Part shown: piece by piece, positions 28,641 through 36,100 of the stretch
Layout: each line of letters opens with the position of its first letter
Position numbering within the stretch: the first letter of the stretch is position 1
Notes under the pieces: model-generated
Seen by the model: only the letters and a program-made list of their open reading frames with translations
The model's database searches: none
What the model was told of the DNA's origin: nothing
Position numbers and translations under genes: made by a program
Assembly: GCA_959020035.1 (NCBI GenBank)
Contig: CAUEQX010000001.1
Location: 1 to 64,000, forward strand
Source: an uncultured Collinsella sp.
GTDB lineage: Bacteria; Actinomycetota; Coriobacteriia; Coriobacteriales; Coriobacteriaceae
DNA length: 64,000 bases
Reading direction: 5' to 3'

Positions 28641-29894
28641 TTGACCGCCGCAACCACGCCAAAAAGTAAGTCAACCGCCGCCGCGCTCTCCCCCGCGCGC
28701 ACCAAGCTCTGCCTGGCGCTGCTCGTGTTGTTAGGCTTTTCGCTCGGCTGCTCCGAGTTCGTGGTCATCGGCATCGAAAGTGACTTGGCGACGGAACTCG
28801 GCGTATCGCTTGCCACCGCAGGCCAACTTATTAGCGTGTTCGCACTGATCTACGCTATCTCGACGCCGGTGCTCGCGCTCAGCACGGGGCGTTTTCGCCG
28901 CTACCAGCTGCTCGTGTGCTACAGCATCGTCTTTGTGCTCGGCAACCTGGTCATGGCGTTGGCGCCCAACTTCCAGGTGCTGTTCATCTCGCGCATCATC
29001 CTGGGCTCCGTCTCGGGCGCACTGCTCGCCGTGGGCGTGACGTACATCCCCGAGCTTCTGTCTCCGCAGCAAACTTCGCTTGCCATCTCGGTGGTATATG
29101 GTGCGTTTTCCGTGGCAATGGTCTTTGTCACTTCGATCGGCAAGTTTGTGGCCGACACGCTCGACTGGCACGTGGCCATGTACGGCACGCTAACCTTTGC
29201 CGTTCTGATCTGCGGAGCGCTCGTGGCGTTTATGCCGCGCGCTGGGCAAACCGACGAGCCCGCCACCTTTCGCGAGCAGGCGGGTCTGCTACGCGAGCCG
29301 AGCATCATCACCGGTATGCTCATCTTCTTGTTTGGCGTGGGATCGGTCTATGTGTTCTACGGCTACGTGACGCCCTTTCTGGAGCAAGTGTTGGGTATGG
29401 GTACGGTCGAAGCCAGCACCACGCTCATGGCCTACGGCGCGTTCTGCCTGGTTTCGAACATCCTGGGCGGATGGATTGACGCGCGCTTTGGCATGAAGGC
29501 GCTACTCGTGACGTTTGTGCTGCAGGCTGCAGCGTTACTCGGACTGTTTGCTGTGGGCGGCACCATGCCGCTCGCGCTGGTCTTTGTCTTTAGCTTGGCG
29601 CTACTCATGTACCTGTTCTCGGTGTCGTGCATCACGCACTTTATGGACGTGGCACGCAGCCGCCATCCCAAGTCGATGGTACTCGCAAGTTCGGTTGAGC
29701 CCATGGCGTTTAACGTCGGCATTTCGTTTGGCACCGCGGTGGGCGGCGCCGTGGTAAGCAGCGTTGGCATTGCGTACGTGGGCGCAGTGGGCGCCGCGTT
29801 CTCGCTTGTGGCCTGGGCCCTCACGCTGGTGACGATTAAGCTGGCTCGCTGGGAGCGCCGTCGTCAATCAGCACAGCTCCGGATGCAGGCATAG
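28641..29894 (+). CDS. MFS transporter, DHA1 family (AraJ/YdhP-like efflux)
   Basis: 417 residues with about 12 membrane helices. The N-terminal half has the DHA1 pattern GCSEFVVIGI in helix 1 and the cytoplasmic basic loop GRFRRY after helix 2. Such proteins export sugars, purines or drugs; substrate unknown. TTG at 28641 is chosen as start because GGAG lies 8 bases upstream; a GTG three codons earlier is the alternative. A terminator follows at 29986. Confidence 0.88.
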   Translation: MTAATTPKSKSTAAALSPARTKLCLALLVLLGFSLGCSEFVVIGIESDLATELGVSLATAGQLISVFALIYAISTPVLALSTGRFRRYQLLVCYSIVFVLGNLVMALAPNFQVLFISRIILGSVSGALLAVGVTYIPELLSPQQTSLAISVVYGAFSVAMVFVTSIGKFVADTLDWHVAMYGTLTFAVLICGALVAFMPRAGQTDEPATFREQAGLLREPSIITGMLIFLFGVGSVYVFYGYVTPFLEQVLGMGTVEASTTLMAYGAFCLVSNILGGWIDARFGMKALLVTFVLQAAALLGLFAVGGTMPLALVFVFSLALLMYLFSVSCITHFMDVARSRHPKSMVLASSVEPMAFNVGISFGTAVGGAVVSSVGIAYVGAVGAAFSLVAWALTLVTIKLARWERRRQSAQLRMQA

Positions 29895-29985
29895 GAGCGA
29901 ACATAGCCCAAGGTGGCGAGCAACCGGTGAAAACCGTCCCATACAAGTAGTGTTTATCCGCCTGGAAGCTTCAGCAGTGCAATTT

Positions 29986-30010
29986 CGTGTATTTCAGATA
30001 CACGTTTTTC
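29986..30010 (+). terminator. terminator-like hairpin after the MFS gene
   Basis: CGTGTAT-TTCAG-ATACACG followed by TTTTT. A related second hairpin (ATTTCATGT / ACATGAAAT, 30015-30041) follows at once; the two look like diverged copies of one unit. The rest of the 29895-30202 gap shows nothing else. Confidence 0.7.
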
Positions 30011-30014
30011 TTCG

Positions 30015-30041
30015 ATTTCATGTATCTGGAACACATGAAAT
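30015..30041. repeat. second hairpin, diverged copy of the preceding one
   Basis: ATTTCATGT and ACATGAAAT arms (9 perfect pairs). The left part resembles ATTTCGTGTAT of the hairpin at 29983, so this is a local duplication. Confidence 0.6.
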
Positions 30042-30202
30042 CTTGAGCACCCCTGTCTTCGTGGAAAACGTTTTTGCCCGCTTTACATCAGACGATGGGC
30101 GTGAGCTGCGTCATCCTCCACTCTGCGCAGTTGGCTTCATTGGAAAGGGCTGTGTTACAGTGCCACCGCAGGCCGTACGGCCCTGTCTAGAAAGGAAACC
30201 CT

Positions 30203-30649
30203 GTGCAACGCGTACTGTTTATCTGCCATGGCAACATCTGTCGCTCGACGATGGCTGAGTCGGTGTTTACCGAGTTGGTGCGCCGCGCCGGGCGCGAGGG
30301 CGAATTTGTCATCGATTCCGCTGCGACCTCGACCGAGGAGATTGGCAACCCGCCGCATCATGGCACGGTCGCCAAGCTGCGCGAAGTCGGGATTCCCGTC
30401 GTCGCACATCGTGCACGTCAGGTGCGTCGCGCGGAGTATGGCGACTGGGACCATATTGTCTATATGGATGCTGAGAACGCGCGTGGCCTGCGTCGCATCT
30501 TTGGCGACGACCCTGACGGCAAGATTACGCGCTTGCTCGATTGGACTGATCGCCCCGGCGACGTGGCCGATCCCTGGTACACCGGCAATTTCGATGCCAC
30601 CTACCGCGACGTGATCGCCGGCTGCACCGCCATGCTCGAGCAGCTGTAG
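30203..30649 (+). CDS. low-molecular-weight protein tyrosine phosphatase
   Basis: 148 residues, complete. P-loop CHGNICRS (Cys8, Arg14 of the C-X5-R motif) at the N-terminus and the acid loop DVADPWYTGN near the end, so the catalytic set is present. In bacteria such enzymes often act on wall or capsule kinases; no kinase is adjacent here. GTG start at 30203 with AAAGGAA upstream. Confidence 0.94.
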   Translation: MQRVLFICHGNICRSTMAESVFTELVRRAGREGEFVIDSAATSTEEIGNPPHHGTVAKLREVGIPVVAHRARQVRRAEYGDWDHIVYMDAENARGLRRIFGDDPDGKITRLLDWTDRPGDVADPWYTGNFDATYRDVIAGCTAMLEQL

Positions 30650-30668
30650 GTTCGTGGGCGCACGAACC
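30649..30668 (+). terminator. hairpin overlapping the phosphatase stop
   Basis: GGTTCGTG-GGCG-CACGAACC, perfect 8-base arms. No T-run follows, so its efficiency as a terminator is doubtful. Confidence 0.5.
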
Positions 30669-30700
30669 ACGCTCTAAACGGGAGAAAATCCACGCTCATG

Positions 30701-30732
30701 AATGTGACAAAGGAACTGCCCCTTTGTCACAT
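30701..30732. repeat. family B hairpin, copy B2
   Basis: AATGTGACAAAGG-AACTG-CCCCTTTGTCACAT between the phosphatase and the convergent ATPase gene. Confidence 0.82.
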
Positions 30733-30744
30733 CCGGGACTGGCC

Positions 30745-32106
30745 CTAGACCGGCTTGACCTCCAGCTTTATCCCCTCGGCGCAGGAGCCGCCCAAAACAT
30801 CCGAAAGGGCCCAGGTCGCATATAGCGGCAAATAGAGAACCGCTCCGTTGCGCTCAACGTTGCCTCTCGAGAAAACAATCCCGAGCCTTACGCCATATTC
30901 AGCCGTATCAAGCACATGACCGAGCGCAGCGTGCGCGTGGTAATAGGAGCCCGATTTAACCTCGATCGGAACAGCCGTCCCATCCGGTCCATCGACCACA
31001 AAGTCCACTTCACCGCGCTTTTTTGTCTGATAGTAGTAAAGCTGGCGATTTTGGACAGCCAGCTGCTGGGCCACCACGTTTTCGTAAATGCCGCTCAGAT
31101 TGGGCTCCTTGCTATCAAGATACGCCGCTTGGGCGACTCCAACGGGGTAGCGCGCCATCAACATGCCCGTATCCGATTGATATAGCTTGAACTGCGATGA
31201 CCGTGCCGTCTTGAGCAGGGGCGATTTTGGCTCGGTTACGATATCGGCTTTGAGAGCAACGCCGGCATCGACAAGCCATACAAAATCTCGCTGATACTTC
31301 TCGTAGTAAGCCTTGGGGTCAATGGAATTGAGCACGAAGCGCTTGTTTTCGCCCTCGAGCATAATAGGGAGCTGATCGTAGATGCTCTGCACCTGAAGGG
31401 CTCGCCCGCTTGCATACTTGGAGATATCCCGCCGGTACTGTTCGTTGAGCTCTGACTGTAGCTGACGAACAGAGGCAAGGTCGCCCTGCGTGTCAAGGAA
31501 ACGCTGCACGACCTCCGGCATTCCGCCGACAACGGTATAGGTCCTGAAGTTTGCCATCATCGCGTCATGAATGTAATCAGGAATGGGCCTCTCGCTGATA
31601 CACGCGTCACGTATCGTTTGGCGAGCCCCCTCGCTCACCCCGATTGCCCAGCAAAACTCCTCAAAATCGAGCGGGAACATCCTAAGCTCGTGAACATACC
31701 CCACGGGATAGGACCTGACGCCCTTGAACTGAGTCCCGAGCATTGACCCCGAAAACGCCCAGCGGCACCTCCCGTCCTCAACAAGGAACTTTGCCATCGT
31801 CATGATGTCGGGGGCCTCTTGGACCTCATCGATAAACACGAGCGTTTTGCCTGGCGCAATCGACTTTCCCGAAAGAAGCGTCACCCTGCTGATGAAATCA
31901 TCGGCATTCCGCGCCTCGAGAAGAGCATCTTTTGCCTGGCGGTTTTCCATGAGGTTAAGCTCGATGTAGGTTGCATGGCTGGCTTTGCCAAATGCGCGAA
32001 TCGAATAGCTTTTGCCGATCTGGCGAGAACCCGTGATGAATAAGGCCTTTTGCTCGGCAGACTTCAGCCAACGCTCCAGCTCTGCCGCTATTTTCCTGCG
32101 CAGCAT
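30745..32106 (-). CDS. AAA ATPase with DUF4143 domain
   Basis: 453 residues. N-terminal AAA_14 domain with Walker A GSRQIGKS (26-33) and Walker B LVFIDEVQEAP, then a C-terminal DUF4143 region with the PD-(D/E)XK-like set GEVDFVVDG and VPIEVKSG. This very common family has no settled role. ATG at 32106 with GAGGAGAG upstream is preferred to a TTG eight codons earlier. Three direct repeats at 33-base intervals lie just before it (32131-32213). Confidence 0.9.
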   Translation of the reverse strand: MLRRKIAAELERWLKSAEQKALFITGSRQIGKSYSIRAFGKASHATYIELNLMENRQAKDALLEARNADDFISRVTLLSGKSIAPGKTLVFIDEVQEAPDIMTMAKFLVEDGRCRWAFSGSMLGTQFKGVRSYPVGYVHELRMFPLDFEEFCWAIGVSEGARQTIRDACISERPIPDYIHDAMMANFRTYTVVGGMPEVVQRFLDTQGDLASVRQLQSELNEQYRRDISKYASGRALQVQSIYDQLPIMLEGENKRFVLNSIDPKAYYEKYQRDFVWLVDAGVALKADIVTEPKSPLLKTARSSQFKLYQSDTGMLMARYPVGVAQAAYLDSKEPNLSGIYENVVAQQLAVQNRQLYYYQTKKRGEVDFVVDGPDGTAVPIEVKSGSYYHAHAALGHVLDTAEYGVRLGIVFSRGNVERNGAVLYLPLYATWALSDVLGGSCAEGIKLEVKPV

Positions 32107-32130
32107 AGGCTCTCTCCTCAGTGTCATCAA

Positions 32131-32213
32131 ATGAAATGCAAAGTTTTATACGCTTGATTATCGATGAAACGCAGAATTTTTAGAACCTAAAATCAAATGA
32201 AATGCAGAGATTT
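32131..32213. repeat. three direct repeats with exact 33-base period upstream of the AAA/DUF4143 gene
   Basis: ATGAAATGCAAAGTTTT at 32131, ATGAAACGCAGAATTTT at 32164, ATGAAATGCAGAGATTT at 32197. The spacing of 33 places them on one face of the helix. Likely a regulatory array for the minus-strand gene starting at 32106. Confidence 0.75.
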
Positions 32214-32247
32214 GAGATTATAAGCAAAAGAAGGGGCACCACCGGCG

Positions 32248-32280
32248 AATGTGTCAAAGGGGCTGTCCCTTTGACACATT
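32248..32280. repeat. family B hairpin, copy B3 (compensatory variant)
   Basis: AATGTGTCAAAGG-GGCTG-TCCCTTTGACACATT. Relative to the other copies TGTGAC/GTCACA is changed on both arms to TGTGTC/GACACA, keeping the pairing. Confidence 0.85.
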
Positions 32281-32288
32281 GCGCTCGA

Positions 32289-32618
32289 CTACTCGTCAAC
32301 GATCTCGGCAAGCCAGACGTTCAGCGTATCAACCTCGGGGCAGCAGAACTTTGCCGTACCGGGCTCGTTGCCAGGCACAGTTCCGCCATAGCGCAGGATA
32401 TCGATATAGGGAAAGCCCACATGGCAGGCCATGGCGCACATCTTGCCGCGGTCTCGGTCGAAGTCAAAAACGTCGCCCGGCTTGTGACCATGGTGGCAGC
32501 GGCACGCACCCAGCTGGTCCACGCAGCTCACGCGGATACGCGGACGCTTGCCACGCGGCGCGCCGAGCGGCTTGTTATCGCCCGCAGGCTTGATGCCGCC
32601 CTCGCCAGCATTACTCAT
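32289..32618 (-). CDS. TIGR04076-family small Cys-rich protein
   Basis: 109 residues. The pattern HKPGDVFDF, GKMCAMACHVGFPYIDILRYGG and FCCPEVDTLNVWL matches the TIGR04076 family, whose role is unknown; the conserved cysteines suggest metal or sulfur chemistry. The first 25 residues are basic and variable. Its ATG lies within the last 8 bases of the pyridoxal kinase gene, so it is translationally coupled to it. Confidence 0.82.
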   Translation of the reverse strand: MSNAGEGGIKPAGDNKPLGAPRGKRPRIRVSCVDQLGACRCHHGHKPGDVFDFDRDRGKMCAMACHVGFPYIDILRYGGTVPGNEPGTAKFCCPEVDTLNVWLAEIVDE

Positions 32619-33435
32619 GGTCGATCACATCCAGGCAGGCCTCGATGGGAAGGCCGGCCGATTTGTCCTCTTGGTCGGCATTGCGCTCGATAAGCTCTGC
32701 CACCACGCGCATGGCATCGGACGTCGCGCGCTGCAGACTCCAGCCTGCCATAACGCGGCCGACGAGCACCGCCGAGAACGTGTCGCCCGTGCCCGGGAAA
32801 TAGACCGGAATGAGCTCAAAGGGAATCGTAAAGTACTCCCCCGCCACATGGTCGTAACCAATAACCGCGTTCGTGCCATTGACTACGGCGCTCGTAATGA
32901 CCACCGACTTGGCACCCAGCTCGCGCACGGCGTCCACAAGGGCGCGGGCCTCATCGGGCGTAATTTGCTCGACGATAGGCGTGTCGGTGAGCAAACTGGC
33001 CTCGGTGTAGTTGGGAACCGCGTAGTCGGCGCACTCGAGCAGGTGCCGCATAAGGCCAATCGTGGACTCGGGCACGCCCGCATAGAGCTTGCCGTTGTCG
33101 CCCATGATGGGGTCGACGAACACCTTGGTGCCCTTTTGCGCACGGCGGTGGCAAAAGTCCGAGATGATGCGCGTCTCTTCCTCGGTCACGATAAAGCCGG
33201 TCGAGATGGCGTCGAATTCAAAGCCGAGCTCCTCCCAGATGGCGAGGCTCTGGCGCACGTACTCCGTGGTGTCGTGGATGTAGAACTTGGGGTAGTTGAG
33301 CGTGTCGGAAACGAGCGCCGTCGGCAGGTTATGGATACGGTAGCCCATGTGCGACAGCACCGGCAGCATGGCGGAAAGCGCGACCTTGCCGTAGCCGCAC
33401 ATATCGTTAATCAGCAGCAGCTGAGTGTTCTTCAT
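32611..33435 (-). CDS. pyridoxal/pyridoxamine kinase (PdxY-like, ribokinase fold)
   Basis: 274 residues. Salvages vitamin B6 by phosphorylating pyridoxal. Motifs: NDMCGYGKVALSAMLPVLSH at the N-terminus, FVDPIMGDNGKLY in the middle, and the anion hole/catalytic YFPGTGDTFSAVL near the end (Asp of GTGD is the base). ATG at 33435 with GGGAG upstream. The overlapping downstream TIGR04076 gene may work with it. Confidence 0.9.
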   Translation of the reverse strand: MKNTQLLLINDMCGYGKVALSAMLPVLSHMGYRIHNLPTALVSDTLNYPKFYIHDTTEYVRQSLAIWEELGFEFDAISTGFIVTEEETRIISDFCHRRAQKGTKVFVDPIMGDNGKLYAGVPESTIGLMRHLLECADYAVPNYTEASLLTDTPIVEQITPDEARALVDAVRELGAKSVVITSAVVNGTNAVIGYDHVAGEYFTIPFELIPVYFPGTGDTFSAVLVGRVMAGWSLQRATSDAMRVVAELIERNADQEDKSAGLPIEACLDVIDHE

Positions 33436-33564
33436 GAGGGTCTCCCTTGGTTCGGGCACGGCGCAGCAGCGCCACAGTGCGACTAAGTGTAGCGCAGGGG
33501 ACGTTGTGAGCGGGCGCTACGGTCGCGAAGAGCGCATTGTTGCGAAAAGGTTACGAAAACGAGG

Positions 33565-33685
33565 TAGTCGTTGGACGTTCTTAAATGACTAGTCAAACAA
33601 GAACGTCCCCAACGACTATCTCAGATTGCCGCTCTGGCGGGTTTGCAGCGTCGAGCGGTTACGGCGTTTGGCAAAACGCCGTAAC
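33565..33685. repeat. family A composite structured element, copy A4 (deleted centre)
   Basis: Keeps the first inverted repeat (33565-33582 with 33599-33618, left arm two bases shorter), a piece of the core right half (TCAGATTGCCGC 33621-33632), GCAGCGTC 33645-33652 and the end hairpin arms 33658-33669 and 33674-33685. The central covarying hairpin is gone. Unlike the other copies it does not end a recognised gene, though TTA still follows directly. It lies just upstream of the marR promoter. 33436-33564 holds nothing else. Confidence 0.82.
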
Positions 33686-33702
33686 TTAATAAGTTTGGTA
33701 CC

Positions 33703-33731
33703 TTGACATTCATTTCTCATGCTCCTAGATT
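33703..33731 (+). promoter_or_regulatory. strong sigma-70 promoter of the marR-ABC exporter operon
   Basis: TTGACA (33703-33708), 17-base spacer, TAGATT (33726-33731). Best promoter match in the window. Confidence 0.75.
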
Positions 33732-33765
33732 GGTTAGGCACAAAACAATTCCACTACCTAACTAA
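33730..33765. promoter_or_regulatory. inverted repeat over the marR start region, candidate MarR operator
   Basis: TTGGTTAGG (33730-33738) and CCTAACTAA (33757-33765), one mismatch, overlapping the -10 box and transcript start. Position fits autorepression. Confidence 0.5.
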
Positions 33766-33786
33766 AGAAAGGAGCAACACTAATTC

Positions 33787-34293
33787 ATGTGCGATGAACC
33801 TCTTAACCTTTGTTCGCACGAGCCCGGCGGTGACCCGTCGCAACCGGTAGACATACCCGAAGCGGTCAGCGCCGAAGACAAACTCGCCAAGCGCATCCTG
33901 AGCGGCCTGGGTTTTTGCGGCCATTACATGCATTTTCACGGCGGAGGCGTATCCGGCAAGGCGCCCATCATCTGCCTGCTGGCCAAGCAGCCCGGCGGCG
34001 AGATGTCTCAGCAGGAACTCGGCATGCACTTTGACCTCAAACCGGGGTCGCTTTCCGAGATCCTGTCCAAGCTCGAGGTCAACGGCCTCATCGAGCGCAG
34101 CCGTAACCCCAAGGATCGACGGCAACTCACCATTCGCCTGACCGAAACCGGCCGGGAAAACGCCCGCATCGACCAGGCGGCCCGCATCCGCTTTAGAGAA
34201 CGGGCCTTTAGTGCCCTCACTCACGACGAGCGCGAGCAGCTCGCCGAAATGCTCGAGAAAATCCGTGTAACCTGGGAGGAACTGGATGATTAA
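33787..34293 (+). CDS. MarR-family transcriptional regulator
   Basis: 168 residues. Winged helix with MSQQELGMHFDLKPGSLSEILSKLE as the recognition region and NPKDRRQLTIRLTETG as the wing. The first 35 residues are an unstructured acidic leader with two Cys (MCDEPLNLCSH). Its last bases overlap the next gene by 8, so it is cotranscribed with the two ABC exporter genes and probably controls them in response to a toxic ligand. Ribosome site AAAGGAG is about 14 bases from the ATG, somewhat far. Confidence 0.92.
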   Translation: MCDEPLNLCSHEPGGDPSQPVDIPEAVSAEDKLAKRILSGLGFCGHYMHFHGGGVSGKAPIICLLAKQPGGEMSQQELGMHFDLKPGSLSEILSKLEVNGLIERSRNPKDRRQLTIRLTETGRENARIDQAARIRFRERAFSALTHDEREQLAEMLEKIRVTWEELDD

Positions 34294-36100
34294 AACCCTC
34301 ATGGGCAGCATCCGCGACTATATGAAAGTCGCTGTTGCCACGCCATTGCTCGTGCTTGGCGAGGTGCTCTGCGAGGTGCTGATTCCATTTATCACCGCCA
34401 ACCTGATCGACGCCATCAAAGACGGTGCCACCGTAGCCGAGATGCTTCCCATCGCAGGCTTTTTGGTGCTCATCGCGCTGACGTCGCTTGCTTTAGGCGC
34501 CGCTGCCGGCGTCACCTGCAGCCATGCGAGCTGCGGCTTCGCCAAGAACCTGCGTCACGACCTGTTCTACAAGATCCAGACGTTCAGCTTTGCCAACATC
34601 GATGAGTTCTCGAGCTCCTCGCTCGTCACGCGTCTGACCACTGACATCAACAACGTTCAACAGGCCTTTATGATGATCATCCGTATCGCCGTGCGCGCGC
34701 CGCTGGTCTTGATCTTCGCCTTTACCATGGCATTTATCATGGGCGGCAGCGTCGCCATGGTCTACCTGGTCATCATTCCGCTGCTGGGCTTTGGACTGTT
34801 CTTTATCATCTTTAAGGTACGCCCCATCTTCTCGCGCGTGTTCCACAAGTACGACGCCCTTAACGAGTCCGTCGAGGAAAACGTCACCGGCATGCGCGTG
34901 GTCAAGAGCTATGTGCGCGAAGACTTTGAGAAGGAGAAGTTCGCCACCGCCGCGCGCGACGTCCAGATGGACTTCACCCGCGCCGAGAAGCTGCTCGCCT
35001 TTAACAACCCCATGATGAACATCTGCGTCAACGGCGCATTTGTCGTCATCATCTACCTGGGATCCAAGCTCATCATCACGAGCCAGGGCACGCTGTTCGA
35101 CGTGGGCCAGCTCTCCTCCATCTTTACCTACGGCTTCCAGATTCTGATGAGCCTAATGCAGCTGTCGAGGATCTGTGTCATGGTAACCATGGCAGACGAG
35201 TCGGCGCACCGCATTACCGAGGTGCTGGCCGCCGAGCCCACGATCGCCGATCCCGCCGAGCCCGTGCTCGAGGTTGCCGACGGTTCCATCGACTTTGACC
35301 ACGTGAGCTTTAAGTATTCCGCGCATGCGAAGCGCCAGGCGCTCGACGATATCGACCTGCACATTAAGAGCGGCGAGACCATCGGTATCATCGGCGGTAC
35401 CGGCTCGGCCAAGTCCACGCTTGTAAACCTCATCGCCCGTCTGTACGACGCCACCGAAGGCACCGTGCGCGTGGGCGGCATGGACGTACGCGACTACGAC
35501 CTGGACGCGCTGCGCCACCAAGTGGCCATGGTGCTGCAGAAAAACGTGCTGTTTAGCGGCACCATTGCCGAGAACCTGCGCTGGGGCGACCCGAACGCCA
35601 CCGACGAGGCGGTCCGCGAGGCGGCAGATCTGGCCTGCGCCGATGACTTTGTCGGCGGCTTCCCCAAGGGCTACGACACCTGGATCGAGCAGGGCGGCTC
35701 CAATGTTTCCGGCGGTCAGAAGCAGCGCCTGTGCATTGCGCGTGCCCTGCTGCGTCGCCCCAAGATCTTAATCCTGGACGACTCCACCAGCGCTGTCGAC
35801 ACCAAGACCGACGCCAAGATTCGCGCAGGGTTGGCAAGCTATCTGCCCAACACGACCAAGCTCATCATCGCCCAGCGCATCAGCTCCGTGCAGGACGCAG
35901 ACCGCATCATCGTCATGGAGGGTGGCCGTATCGCGCAGATCGGCAACCATGACGAGCTGCTCAAGACGAGCGAGATCTACCGCGAGACCTTTACCTCGCA
36001 AAACAAGATGTCTGCCGAGGGCGAAGGGGCCGTCGAGGCCGACACCGAGGCATCCGCAACACAAGCTCAGACCCAGGAAGGAGGCGAGGCACATGAGTAA
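34286..36100 (+). CDS. heterodimeric ABC exporter subunit with degenerate ATP site
   Basis: 604 residues: a six-helix membrane domain (to about 300) and an ATPase domain. Walker A GGTGSAKS (370-377), signature NVSGGQKQR, and Walker B ILILDDST where the catalytic Glu is replaced by Asp499. This is the mark of the inactive-site subunit in BmrCD/TM287-288-type heterodimers. The tail from about 575 is a charged, Gln/Ala/Glu-rich extension. It overlaps the partner gene by 8 bases. Likely drug or lipid exporter under MarR control. Confidence 0.93.
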   Translation: MIKTLMGSIRDYMKVAVATPLLVLGEVLCEVLIPFITANLIDAIKDGATVAEMLPIAGFLVLIALTSLALGAAAGVTCSHASCGFAKNLRHDLFYKIQTFSFANIDEFSSSSLVTRLTTDINNVQQAFMMIIRIAVRAPLVLIFAFTMAFIMGGSVAMVYLVIIPLLGFGLFFIIFKVRPIFSRVFHKYDALNESVEENVTGMRVVKSYVREDFEKEKFATAARDVQMDFTRAEKLLAFNNPMMNICVNGAFVVIIYLGSKLIITSQGTLFDVGQLSSIFTYGFQILMSLMQLSRICVMVTMADESAHRITEVLAAEPTIADPAEPVLEVADGSIDFDHVSFKYSAHAKRQALDDIDLHIKSGETIGIIGGTGSAKSTLVNLIARLYDATEGTVRVGGMDVRDYDLDALRHQVAMVLQKNVLFSGTIAENLRWGDPNATDEAVREAADLACADDFVGGFPKGYDTWIEQGGSNVSGGQKQRLCIARALLRRPKILILDDSTSAVDTKTDAKIRAGLASYLPNTTKLIIAQRISSVQDADRIIVMEGGRIAQIGNHDELLKTSEIYRETFTSQNKMSAEGEGAVEADTEASATQAQTQEGGEAHE

